NCBI GenBank assembly: GCA_028700615.1
Contig: JAQVSH010000109.1
Span: 1-6,411 of the forward strand
Direction of reading: 5' to 3'
Length of the DNA: 6,411 bases
From: Bacteroidales bacterium
GTDB lineage: Bacteria; Bacteroidota; Bacteroidia; Bacteroidales; UBA4181
A program made the position numbers and the translations under genes. The notes beneath the pieces were generated by a model that was not told the origin of the DNA, did no database searches, and saw nothing but the letters and a program-made list of their open reading frames with translations. Each line of letters opens with the position of its first letter. Within the stretch, counting starts at the first letter, position 1. Shown here piece by piece: positions 1 through 5,625 of the stretch.

Positions 1-763
1 CTTTACGAAAAGCCGAAGGTCCACAAATACAAACTTCCGAAACTCCCTTCGCAATAGCAGAAAATGCATTTTCCAGCTTTGGTATCATACCCGCTGAAAT
101 CACCCCCTCATTTTTGTATTGAAGAAAATCTTCCGCATTGATTGTCAGTATCACAGAGTCTTCCTGATCAGGATCAAGTAAAACTCCATTTTTTTCAAAG
201 CAATACACCAGACGTACCCGAAAAAAAGAAGACATGGTAAGGGCAATGGAAGAAGCAATCGTATCAGCATTGGTATTGAGCAATCCACCCGATCGTTTAT
301 CAAAAGTCAAGGGACAAAAAACAGGAGTTAAATTGTCATCCAACCATGATTTTATGGTAGATCCCGGAATATCGGAAAGAATAACATCTCCGGCGAAGCC
401 ATAATCAATCGGATCAGAGGGCCTTTTCTTTGCAGGAATTACAGCAGCATCCGCCCCGGAAAGACCAATGGCATTGCACCCCATAGACTGAAGAATTCCA
501 ACCAGCTGTTTGTTAATCAATCCGGCATAAACCATGGTAACAACTTCAAGGGTACTGGCATCGGTTACCCTCCGGCCATCAATCATTTGAGGTTCGATAC
601 CCAGTTTTTTGAGATAAACATTCGCAATTTTTCCTCCCCCGTGAACCAGGCATTTGTATCCTCCCCAGGTTGAGAAGCCTTTCAATACCTCCGTTGATAA
701 AGAAGGATTATCGACGACATTTCCCCCTATTTTCAGGACAGTCAGAGTTTGCATGAAGCTCAT
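1..763 (-). CDS. argB: N-acetylglutamate (or N-succinylglutamate) kinase ArgB, 3' end cut by window edge
   Basis: Cytoplasmic amino-acid kinase that phosphorylates the gamma-carboxyl of N-acylglutamate with ATP, the second step of arginine synthesis. My translation gives 254 codons with no stop before the left edge. Family members have about 255-260 residues, so only a few C-terminal residues are missing. Visible motifs are KIGGN (11-15, phosphate-binding Lys11), HGGGK (41-45), GRRVTD (63-68, substrate-binding Arg), GLSGADA (100-106), NTNAD (163-167, matching the catalytic Asn/Asp region of the E. coli enzyme) and GMIPK (225-229, second catalytic Lys). The ATG at 763 overlaps the argD stop as ATGA. 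An in-frame ATG at 754 would put the first lysine at residue 8, as in E. coli, and is an equally fair start. The family is certain. Whether the acyl group is acetyl or succinyl cannot be read from the sequence. Confidence 0.95.
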   Translation of the reverse strand, partial: MSFMQTLTVLKIGGNVVDNPSLSTEVLKGFSTWGGYKCLVHGGGKIANVYLKKLGIEPQMIDGRRVTDASTLEVVTMVYAGLINKQLVGILQSMGCNAIGLSGADAAVIPAKKRPSDPIDYGFAGDVILSDIPGSTIKSWLDDNLTPVFCPLTFDKRSGGLLNTNADTIASSIALTMSSFFRVRLVYCFEKNGVLLDPDQEDSVILTINAEDFLQYKNEGVISAGMIPKLENAFSAIAKGVSEVCICGPSAFRK

Positions 764-1929
764 TGCTGATTTTTTGAGAAGAGTAAAGTCAAAGCAGAAG
801 ACAATGCAGCCATAAACTGATCGGCCTGTTCAATGGTCAGAGAAAGCGGAGGAAGAAGCCTCATTACATTTTCGTTACCGGAGGATCCTGTAAAAACCTT
901 GTATTGCTGTACCAGCAAGGAACGCAGGGGTGCAATCGGGAAATTAAATTCAAGACCAAGCATAAGTCCCATGCCCTTCACCTGCTTTATTTCTTTGAAA
1001 CCGGATAATTTTTCTTTGAGATAATTCCCCGTAGCAAGCGCATTTTCTATCAAATGTTCCTTTTCCATGACTTCCAATACAGCCAGTCCTGCTGCACAAG
1101 CCAGATGATTTCCGCCAAAAGTGGTTCCCAACATTCCCTTCGAGGGTTTAATCTGTGGAGAAATAAGCACCCCGGCAATCGGAAATCCATTTCCCATACC
1201 TTTCGCTACAGTGATAATATCCGGACGTATTCCGGCATATTGATGAGCAAAAAACTTTCCGGAACGTCCGTATCCTGATTGAACTTCATCTAAAATCAAC
1301 AGGGCTCCATATTTTTCGCATAAAGTTTTGGCAGTGACCAAAAAATCGGCATCCGGACAATTAATACCTGCAACTCCCTGTATTCCTTCAATAATTACAG
1401 CACAAACATCCCCGTTCTGCAATGCTTCATCCAATGCTTCCGCATCATTCAGGGGAATAAAAGTCACATGATCATGGTGATTGACAGGGGCAACTATTTT
1501 GGGATTATCCGTCACGGTAACCGCTCCGTGTGTCCTTCCGTGAAAAGCCTTCCGGAAAGCAATTACACGACCTTTCCCAGTATGAAAAGAGGCCAGTTTT
1601 AAGGCGTTTTCGTTGGCTTCAGCTCCGGAATTGCATACAAAAAGGGAATAATCTTCATATCCGGAAATCAATCCCAACCGATACGCCAGTTCTTTTTGTA
1701 AAGAATTTTTCACAGAATTGGAATAAAATCCCAAACGGCTTAACTGATCTGTTAGTTTCTGAACATACAGGGGATGACTGTGCCCGATAGAAATCACAGC
1801 ATGACCGCCATACAGATCAAGATATTTGTTTCCCTGATCATCGTATACGTAACACCCTTCTCGTTTAACAGGTTCTACATCAAATAAAGCATATACATCA
1901 AATAATTCCATGGCGATCTGTTTATTCAT
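760..1929 (-). CDS. argD: N-acetylornithine (or N-succinylornithine) aminotransferase ArgD
   Basis: PLP-dependent class III aminotransferase of 389 residues, the usual length. It transfers an amino group from glutamate to N-acylglutamate semialdehyde, giving N-acylornithine, the fourth step of arginine synthesis in the cytoplasm. Motifs in order: LDLYGGHAVISIGHSHP (37-53, N-terminal substrate region), NSGAEANE (100-107, PLP phosphate contact), AFHGRT (128-132 region, ring stacking), DEVQSGYGRSG (214-224, Asp214 pairs with the PLP ring nitrogen), AKGMGNGFP (242-250, Lys243 forms the Schiff base) and GTTFGGN (268-274). All catalytic residues are present. Its ATG shares one base with the argC stop (TAATG) and its TGA overlaps argB (ATGA), so the three genes are one translationally coupled unit. 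ArgD proteins of some bacteria also act on succinyldiaminopimelate in lysine synthesis. That is possible here but not shown. Confidence 0.96.
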   Translation of the reverse strand: MNKQIAMELFDVYALFDVEPVKREGCYVYDDQGNKYLDLYGGHAVISIGHSHPLYVQKLTDQLSRLGFYSNSVKNSLQKELAYRLGLISGYEDYSLFVCNSGAEANENALKLASFHTGKGRVIAFRKAFHGRTHGAVTVTDNPKIVAPVNHHDHVTFIPLNDAEALDEALQNGDVCAVIIEGIQGVAGINCPDADFLVTAKTLCEKYGALLILDEVQSGYGRSGKFFAHQYAGIRPDIITVAKGMGNGFPIAGVLISPQIKPSKGMLGTTFGGNHLACAAGLAVLEVMEKEHLIENALATGNYLKEKLSGFKEIKQVKGMGLMLGLEFNFPIAPLRSLLVQQYKVFTGSSGNENVMRLLPPLSLTIEQADQFMAALSSALTLLFSKNQQ

Positions 1930-2918
1930 TAAAACATAACCGGCTTCAGGCAGAGTCCGGTTTTTTCATCCAGCCCGAACATCAGGTTTAAATTCTGCAC
2001 AGCCTGACCGGAAGCTCCTTTGGTAAGATTGTCAATAACGGAAGTGATCAGGATCTGATCTTCCGATTTTTCAATCTGAAGAAGACATTTATTAGTGTTT
2101 ATAACCTGTTTCATATGGACAGGCAAGTCGGAGATAAAAGTAAAGGCGGCCTCTTTATAAAAATCCCGGTAAAGAGAGAGAATCGATTCAAGCGACTCAT
2201 CACATTGTGTATAAGCCGTCAGAAAAATACCTCTGGCGAAATCTCCCCGAACCGGAATAAACCGCAATGCCGGGACAGCACTTTTTGCAACAAATTCCAG
2301 GGACTTCCTGACTTCTTTTAAATGTTGGTGAGTAAAAGCCTTATATACCGAAATATTATTGTTTCTCCAACTAAAATGGGAAGTCTGGCTCAAAGATTGT
2401 CCGGCTCCGGTAGATCCGGTAATTCCGTGAATATTGACTTCATGTTTCAACAATCCTTTAGCAGCCAATGGCAGCAGGGCCAGCTGAAAAGCAGTGGCAA
2501 AACAACCCGGATTGGCAATATTCGAGGCTTTTTGAATATTACTTCTGAAAAGCTCCGGTAATCCATAAATAAATTCTCTGGTAATCTTTCCTTTGGAAAA
2601 AGAAGGCTGAAGTCTGAAATCCTGACTCAGATCGATCACCCGCACCTTTTCAGGGATCTCGTTTTCCTGCATAAATTCAACAGACTTTCCGTGTCCAAGA
2701 CACAAAAAAATCACATCTACCGCAGAAAAATCCAACCGGTCGGTAAATACCATATCAGTATCCCCGGTTAAATCCTGATGAATACTGCTTATTTTATTGC
2801 CGGCATTACTGTTGCTATGAATAAAAACAATTTCGGTAAAAGGATGAAACAACAGAATCCGTAACAACTCTCCCGCAGTATATCCGGCGCCTCCGATAAT
2901 TCCGACTTTGATATGCAT
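1929..2918 (-). CDS. argC: N-acetyl-gamma-glutamyl-phosphate reductase ArgC
   Basis: NADPH-dependent reductase of 329 residues that converts N-acylglutamyl phosphate to the semialdehyde, the third step of arginine synthesis. The N-terminal Rossmann fold shows GIIGGAGYTAGELLRIL (6-22), the glycine-rich NADP loop with the family's GYTG/A-E signature. IDLSQDFRL (95-103) and YGLPEL (118-123) follow. The catalytic cysteine is Cys139 in NIANPGCFATA (133-143). GITGSTGAGQ (165-174) and the histidine cluster HQH (197-199), which holds the likely general base, complete the active site. The length fits the shorter ArgC type, not the ArgB-ArgC fusions of fungi. The start ATG at 2918 lies just before the Rossmann strand, and 43 bases separate it from the upstream GNAT gene, so it is probably co-transcribed from the promoter at 3652-3683. 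No Shine-Dalgarno sequence is seen, as is normal in Bacteroidota. Confidence 0.96.
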   Translation of the reverse strand: MHIKVGIIGGAGYTAGELLRILLFHPFTEIVFIHSNSNAGNKISSIHQDLTGDTDMVFTDRLDFSAVDVIFLCLGHGKSVEFMQENEIPEKVRVIDLSQDFRLQPSFSKGKITREFIYGLPELFRSNIQKASNIANPGCFATAFQLALLPLAAKGLLKHEVNIHGITGSTGAGQSLSQTSHFSWRNNNISVYKAFTHQHLKEVRKSLEFVAKSAVPALRFIPVRGDFARGIFLTAYTQCDESLESILSLYRDFYKEAAFTFISDLPVHMKQVINTNKCLLQIEKSEDQILITSVIDNLTKGASGQAVQNLNLMFGLDEKTGLCLKPVMF

Positions 2919-2961
2919 CAGTATATAGTTATAAGGTTATGAATGATCTGAAGAATGTCCT

Positions 2962-3588
2962 TTATTCTGTTTTCCCATTATTTAAAGAAACCGAAAACAT
3001 TCTGCGGAAACGTTCAATAATTTTTATCTTTTTGACAAAATCAAAAGGACCCCGGTGTTTTTCCGGATCAAATAACATGGCTGTACATAAACACATCCGA
3101 AATTTATTTCTGGTCAAAATATCAAAATTACAACAGGCTTCACAACCTTTCCAAAAGATTTCATCCTGAGTTAATTCTGAAAATGTTACCGGTTTATATC
3201 CTAAATCCGAATTGATCTTCATCACGGCAAGACTGGTGGTAATTCCAAAGATTTTGGCCTCCGGAAATTTTTTGCGTGAAAGATCAAATATTCGTCGTTT
3301 TATTCTTCTGGCCAGACCTGATTTACGGTATTCAGGACGAATAATTAATCCGGAGTTGGCAACAAATTTTTCATGGCTCCAACTTTCGATATAGGCAAAA
3401 CCCGCAAATTGTCTTTGCTCGTCCATTGCAATGACAGCTTTACCTTCTTTCATCTTTTTTTCGATGTAGACAGGAGAACGTTTTGCTATACCGGTTCCGC
3501 GTACTTTTGCAGAATCCTCCATTTCTTTGCATATGGCTTCAGCAAAAACAATGTGCTGAGGTCCTGCAACTTCTATTGAAAATTTCAT
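2962..3588 (-). CDS. GNAT-family acyltransferase at the head of the arg operon; candidate N-acylglutamate synthase
   Basis: A 208-residue GNAT-fold protein, probably cytoplasmic. The acyl-CoA loop is GLIIRPEYRKSGLARRIKR (80-98), with the R-x-x-x-G-x-A type signature of motif A. The conserved-looking blocks KVRGTGIAKR (28-37), FAGFAYIESW (61-70) and AVMKINSDLGYKPVTF (121-136) resemble, as I recall, a Bacteroidota GNAT family found next to arg genes. Those proteins have been proposed to make the N-acylglutamate that ArgB needs. Here the gene is first in an operon with argC-argD-argB, which supports that role, but the substrate is inferred. Cysteines cluster at 149, 152, 153, 166 and 168 (CEACC, then CLC) and may bind metal. 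The C-terminal 30 residues are basic. An in-frame ATG at 3672 would add 28 basic residues, but the promoter -7 box lies downstream of that ATG, so I use the ATG at 3588. Confidence 0.85.
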   Translation of the reverse strand: MKFSIEVAGPQHIVFAEAICKEMEDSAKVRGTGIAKRSPVYIEKKMKEGKAVIAMDEQRQFAGFAYIESWSHEKFVANSGLIIRPEYRKSGLARRIKRRIFDLSRKKFPEAKIFGITTSLAVMKINSDLGYKPVTFSELTQDEIFWKGCEACCNFDILTRNKFRMCLCTAMLFDPEKHRGPFDFVKKIKIIERFRRMFSVSLNNGKTE

Positions 3589-3651
3589 ATCGCACAAAAA
3601 ACAATCTCTCCGAACCTTTTTAATGAAAAGCTCAAAGCATTTAGGTAGCAG

Positions 3652-3683
3652 CAAACGTACGTGTTTTTTCAAAAACCGCCAAA
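3652..3683 (-). promoter_or_regulatory. Bacteroidota-type sigma promoter of the GNAT-argCDB operon
   Basis: On the minus strand the -33 box TTTG (3683-3680) is followed by a 20-base spacer and a perfect -7 box TACGTTTG (3659-3652). This matches the Bacteroidota consensus TTTG-N19-21-TAnnTTTG. Transcription should begin near 3645, giving a leader of about 57 bases before the ATG at 3588. The -7 box overlaps an 8-base perfect palindrome, ACGTACGT (3655-3662), which could be an operator or chance. Found by motif match only. Confidence 0.65.
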
Positions 3684-3700
3684 CAGTACGCGCAAAATCC

Positions 3701-3724
3701 TTATAAACTCAGCACAATTTATAA
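3701..3724. repeat. AT-only inverted repeat upstream of the arg operon promoter
   Basis: TTATAAA (3701-3707) and TTTATAA (3718-3724) form a 7-base inverted repeat with a 10-base spacer. It is centred about 30 bases upstream of the -33 box at 3680-3683. A third TTATAAA lies at 3756-3762, over the stop codon of the PUR gene. As RNA the hairpin would contain only A-U pairs and has no following U-run on the minus strand, so it is a poor terminator. A regulator site or UP-like element is possible. In AT-rich DNA it may also be chance. Confidence 0.25.
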
Positions 3725-3755
3725 AGAGAACCGTAGCGAGGAAGTACAATGAGAA

Positions 3756-4082
3756 TTATAAATTGTCCACCCTGGCTGATTCATAAACTTCCTCACAGGT
3801 AAGTTCTTCATCCTGCGAAGATCTGATAAAATCAATCACAGCTTGCAACCCATTAGAAAATTTGTCAAAATCTTCCTTAAAAACAAAAATTTTGTGTTTT
3901 TCAAAATAAGTAGAATTGTCTTCTCTCACTTTTTTCCGGCTCTCGGTTATTGTGATATACCGATCTCTTTTGCGAGTACCTTTTACATCAAAAAAATAAG
4001 TCCTCTTCCCGGCCCGTACCGTATGAGTGAAGATTGTACTTCCGCCGTCTGATAATAACAATGATGCAGAAATATCGTCCAT
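3756..4082 (-). CDS. Single-domain PUR-alpha-like nucleic-acid-binding protein (DUF3276 family)
   Basis: A 108-residue protein of the PUR/DUF3276 family, which is widespread in Bacteroidota and related to the Borrelia protein BpuR. Known PUR proteins bind single-stranded DNA or RNA through a beta-sheet plus helix repeat; the role in Bacteroidota is not established. The repeat covers about residues 17-88. It has the strands THTVRAGKRTYFFDVKGTR (19-37), DRYITITESRKK (40-51) and EKHKIFVFKEDF (61-72), then the helix KFSNGLQAVIDFIRSS (74-89). Basic and aromatic residues on the strands (RTYFF, KHKIFVF) fit nucleic-acid contact. The first 16 residues are variable and the last 18 are acidic. It has its own promoter at 4119-4152 and is divergent from nusB. 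The 167-base gap before the arg operon also contains that operon's promoter, so it is probably a separate transcription unit. I see no clear terminator after it. Confidence 0.9.
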   Translation of the reverse strand: MDDISASLLLSDGGSTIFTHTVRAGKRTYFFDVKGTRKRDRYITITESRKKVREDNSTYFEKHKIFVFKEDFDKFSNGLQAVIDFIRSSQDEELTCEEVYESARVDNL

Positions 4083-4118
4083 AATAAATAGTAATTAGTT
4101 AGTTTGTCTGTGTGCGCC

Positions 4119-4152
4119 CAAAGATAAACATTTTTCAACATACGATTCAAAA
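4119..4152 (-). promoter_or_regulatory. Bacteroidota-type promoter of the PUR-family gene
   Basis: On the minus strand a -33 TTTTG (4152-4148) is followed by a 21-base spacer and a perfect -7 box TATCTTTG (4126-4119). Both sequence and spacing match the Bacteroidota housekeeping consensus. Transcription would start near 4112, leaving an AT-rich leader of about 30 bases without Shine-Dalgarno sequence before the ATG at 4082. Confidence 0.65.
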
Positions 4153-4213
4153 TCAAAAAAAAACTAAGAATCAAAAATACTTAAAAGGTAAAGTGATTGT
4201 GAATATTATTTGT

Positions 4214-4221
4214 TTACTTTG
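4214..4221 (+). promoter_or_regulatory. Weak candidate -7 box for nusB
   Basis: TTACTTTG matches TAnnTTTG except at its second base and lies 40 bases before the nusB ATG. No TTTG or TTG sits 19-21 bases upstream; the nearest TTG, at 4197-4199, is only 14 bases away. The rest of the 4083-4261 gap is AT-rich with an A-tract at about 4151-4160 and no other recognisable plus-strand signal. nusB needs a promoter somewhere here because its upstream neighbour is divergent. Confidence 0.25.
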
Positions 4222-4261
4222 CCGCATACATAATTGAGTAACCAAAAAAGTTCTTTGCCAA

Positions 4262-5209
4262 ATGATTAGCAGAAGATTACTACGAATAAAAATCGTCCAG
4301 ATTTTATACGCATATTTTAATGTCCCATCCGATGAAAGGGACATGGCAGTCTTCGAAAAGGATCTGAATTTCAGCATTCAAAAGACCTATGATTTGTATT
4401 GCTATCTGCTATTATTAATCATGGATGTAAAAAAATACGCTGAAAACAGAATTGATCTGGCAAAAAACAAAATATTACCCACAGAAGAAGATCTTCACCC
4501 CAATACCCGTTTTGTCGAGAACCGGGTTATCTCGTCGATTGCAGAATCTGCTGATTTGAAATCATACCTTAAAAAACAAAAAATCAGTTGGATAAATCAT
4601 CCTGAATTAATCAGGTATATATACGATAATCTGATTCAAAGTTCTTATTTTCAGGATTATATGTCTGCGCAAGAGGACGATTATCTGACAGATAAACAAT
4701 TTGTTTTGAAATTTTACTCCAAGGAAATTGAGGACAATGAGCTTTTGTATCAAACCCTTGAAGAACAAAGTATTTTCTGGAACGATGATATAGAATTTGT
4801 AATCAGTATGATTATTAAAACCATCAAATTGCAGCAAGAGGGAGAGCCGGTTAAACTTCTTGATCTTTATAAAAGTGATGAAGATAAAGTCTTTGCTTCC
4901 TCCCTGTTTAAAAAGGTAATTCTGATGGCTGACAGAAATCGCTCACTGATTGAGAAACACACCAGAAACTGGGACTTCGAACGCCTTGCCTTTATGGATA
5001 TGATCATTATGCAAACGGCTATTTCGGAAATGGTTGAATTTCCGTCCATACCCATTAATGTTACCCTGAATGAATATATTGACATTGCCAAGTTCTATTC
5101 GACACCTAAAAGCGGACATTTTATTAATGGGATTCTGGACAAAATCAGTACCGAACTGAAAAATGACGGATCTATCGTAAAAAGAGGCCGCGGATTGAAG
5201 GAAGGATAA
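4262..5209 (+). CDS. nusB: Long Bacteroidota-type transcription antitermination factor NusB
   Basis: NusB binds boxA RNA together with NusE (ribosomal protein S10) and keeps RNA polymerase processive, mainly on rRNA operons. The protein has 315 residues, against about 140 in E. coli. The N-terminal helix SRRLLRIKIVQILYAY (3-18) corresponds to the RNA-binding start of the classical domain. The classical C-terminal part is clear at residues 236-295: NWDFERLAFMDMIIMQTAISEM, then IPINVTLNEYIDIAKFY (264-279) and GHFINGILDKI (285-295), the family's usual ending. Between them lie about 170 residues, largely predicted helix and rich in charged and aromatic residues, with no motif I recognise. Long NusB proteins of this kind are, to my knowledge, typical of the phylum, so this is probably not a fusion. 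It ends with a basic tail (VKRGRGLK). It is the first gene of a likely nusB-yajC-YbbR cluster, 83 bases before yajC. Confidence 0.93.
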   Translation: MISRRLLRIKIVQILYAYFNVPSDERDMAVFEKDLNFSIQKTYDLYCYLLLLIMDVKKYAENRIDLAKNKILPTEEDLHPNTRFVENRVISSIAESADLKSYLKKQKISWINHPELIRYIYDNLIQSSYFQDYMSAQEDDYLTDKQFVLKFYSKEIEDNELLYQTLEEQSIFWNDDIEFVISMIIKTIKLQQEGEPVKLLDLYKSDEDKVFASSLFKKVILMADRNRSLIEKHTRNWDFERLAFMDMIIMQTAISEMVEFPSIPINVTLNEYIDIAKFYSTPKSGHFINGILDKISTELKNDGSIVKRGRGLKEG

Positions 5210-5227
5210 TAGGAATCAAGATTTTGT

Positions 5228-5235
5228 TATCTTTG
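5228..5235 (+). promoter_or_regulatory. Candidate -7 box of an internal promoter for yajC
   Basis: TATCTTTG is a perfect match to the Bacteroidota -7 consensus TAnnTTTG. It lies in the nusB-yajC gap, 57 bases before the yajC ATG. No TTTG/TTG is found at the expected 19-21-base distance upstream; the nearest TTG (5195-5197, inside nusB) is 30 bases away. The box may drive yajC and the YbbR gene independently of nusB, but the missing -33 element keeps confidence moderate. Confidence 0.4.
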
Positions 5236-5292
5236 TAAAAGAAAAATAGTCTAACCCTATCTTTAATTATTCATATAATACTCTTTTTCATC

Positions 5293-5604
5293 ATGGAATT
5301 AGCAACCGTACTATTGCAAGCAACCAGCGCCAACCCGATGATGTCTTTGTTGCCGCTTGTTTTGATCTTTGTGGTTTTCTATTTTTTTATGATCCGTCCT
5401 CAAATGAAACGTCAAAAAGAGCTCAAAACTTATCGTGACGCACTGCAAAAAGGGGATCGGGTAGTAACTACCGGAGGGCTTTATGGGAAAATAACCGAAG
5501 TGAGTGATACAACCATCCATATGGAAATCGCCCCCAATGTTCATGTTAAGGTTGACAAATATGCGGTTTTAAAAGATCCGACTGATTTGGAATCACAGAA
5601 ATAA
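5293..5604 (+). CDS. yajC: Preprotein translocase subunit YajC
   Basis: YajC is a small single-span inner-membrane protein that associates with SecDF and the SecYEG translocon and assists protein export. The 103 residues match the family's size. A short N-terminal periplasmic segment (1-16) is followed by a hydrophobic membrane helix, SLLPLVLIFVVFYFFMI (18-34). Then come the family signature RPQMKRQKE (35-43) and the cytoplasmic beta-rich domain with GDRVVTTGGLYGKI (54-67) and a VHVKVDKYAVL-type strand (83-93). The start ATG at 5293 places the membrane helix correctly, and no Shine-Dalgarno sequence is present. A 21-base gap leads to the YbbR gene, so the two are almost certainly co-transcribed. 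In many other bacteria yajC sits beside secD; here it has the Bacteroidota neighbours nusB and YbbR. Confidence 0.95.
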   Translation: MELATVLLQATSANPMMSLLPLVLIFVVFYFFMIRPQMKRQKELKTYRDALQKGDRVVTTGGLYGKITEVSDTTIHMEIAPNVHVKVDKYAVLKDPTDLESQK

Positions 5605-5625
5605 TTTGGTTTAATTCCGCAGACT

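Noticed and set aside
833..1790. Three plus-strand open frames (833-1024, 1054-1278, 1530-1790)
   Set aside because: They lie antisense inside argD, whose motifs are complete, and their translations have no recognisable domain or sensible composition.
2115..3579. Several plus-strand open frames opposite argC and the GNAT gene
   Set aside because: Antisense shadows of well-supported genes; no promoter or family resemblance.
3589..3650. Possible attenuator hairpin in the GNAT leader (CTTTT/AAAAG)
   Set aside because: Only five mostly A-U pairs, no following U-run in the right place and no leader peptide with arginine codons.
3589..3672. In-frame upstream extension of the GNAT protein (28 residues from the ATG at 3672)
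   Set aside because: A consensus promoter overlaps this start and the predicted transcript begins downstream of it; the added residues do not look like part of the fold.
4251..4258. GTTCTTTG just before the nusB ATG as a -7 box
   Set aside because: It ends three bases before the start codon and lacks the TA of the consensus, so it would leave no usable leader.
3983..4377. Minus-strand frames 3983-4174 and 4171-4377, and the plus-strand frame 3843-4052
   Set aside because: They overlap the PUR gene or the start of nusB in other frames, and cross promoter DNA. Hydrophobic stretches come from AT-rich codons only.
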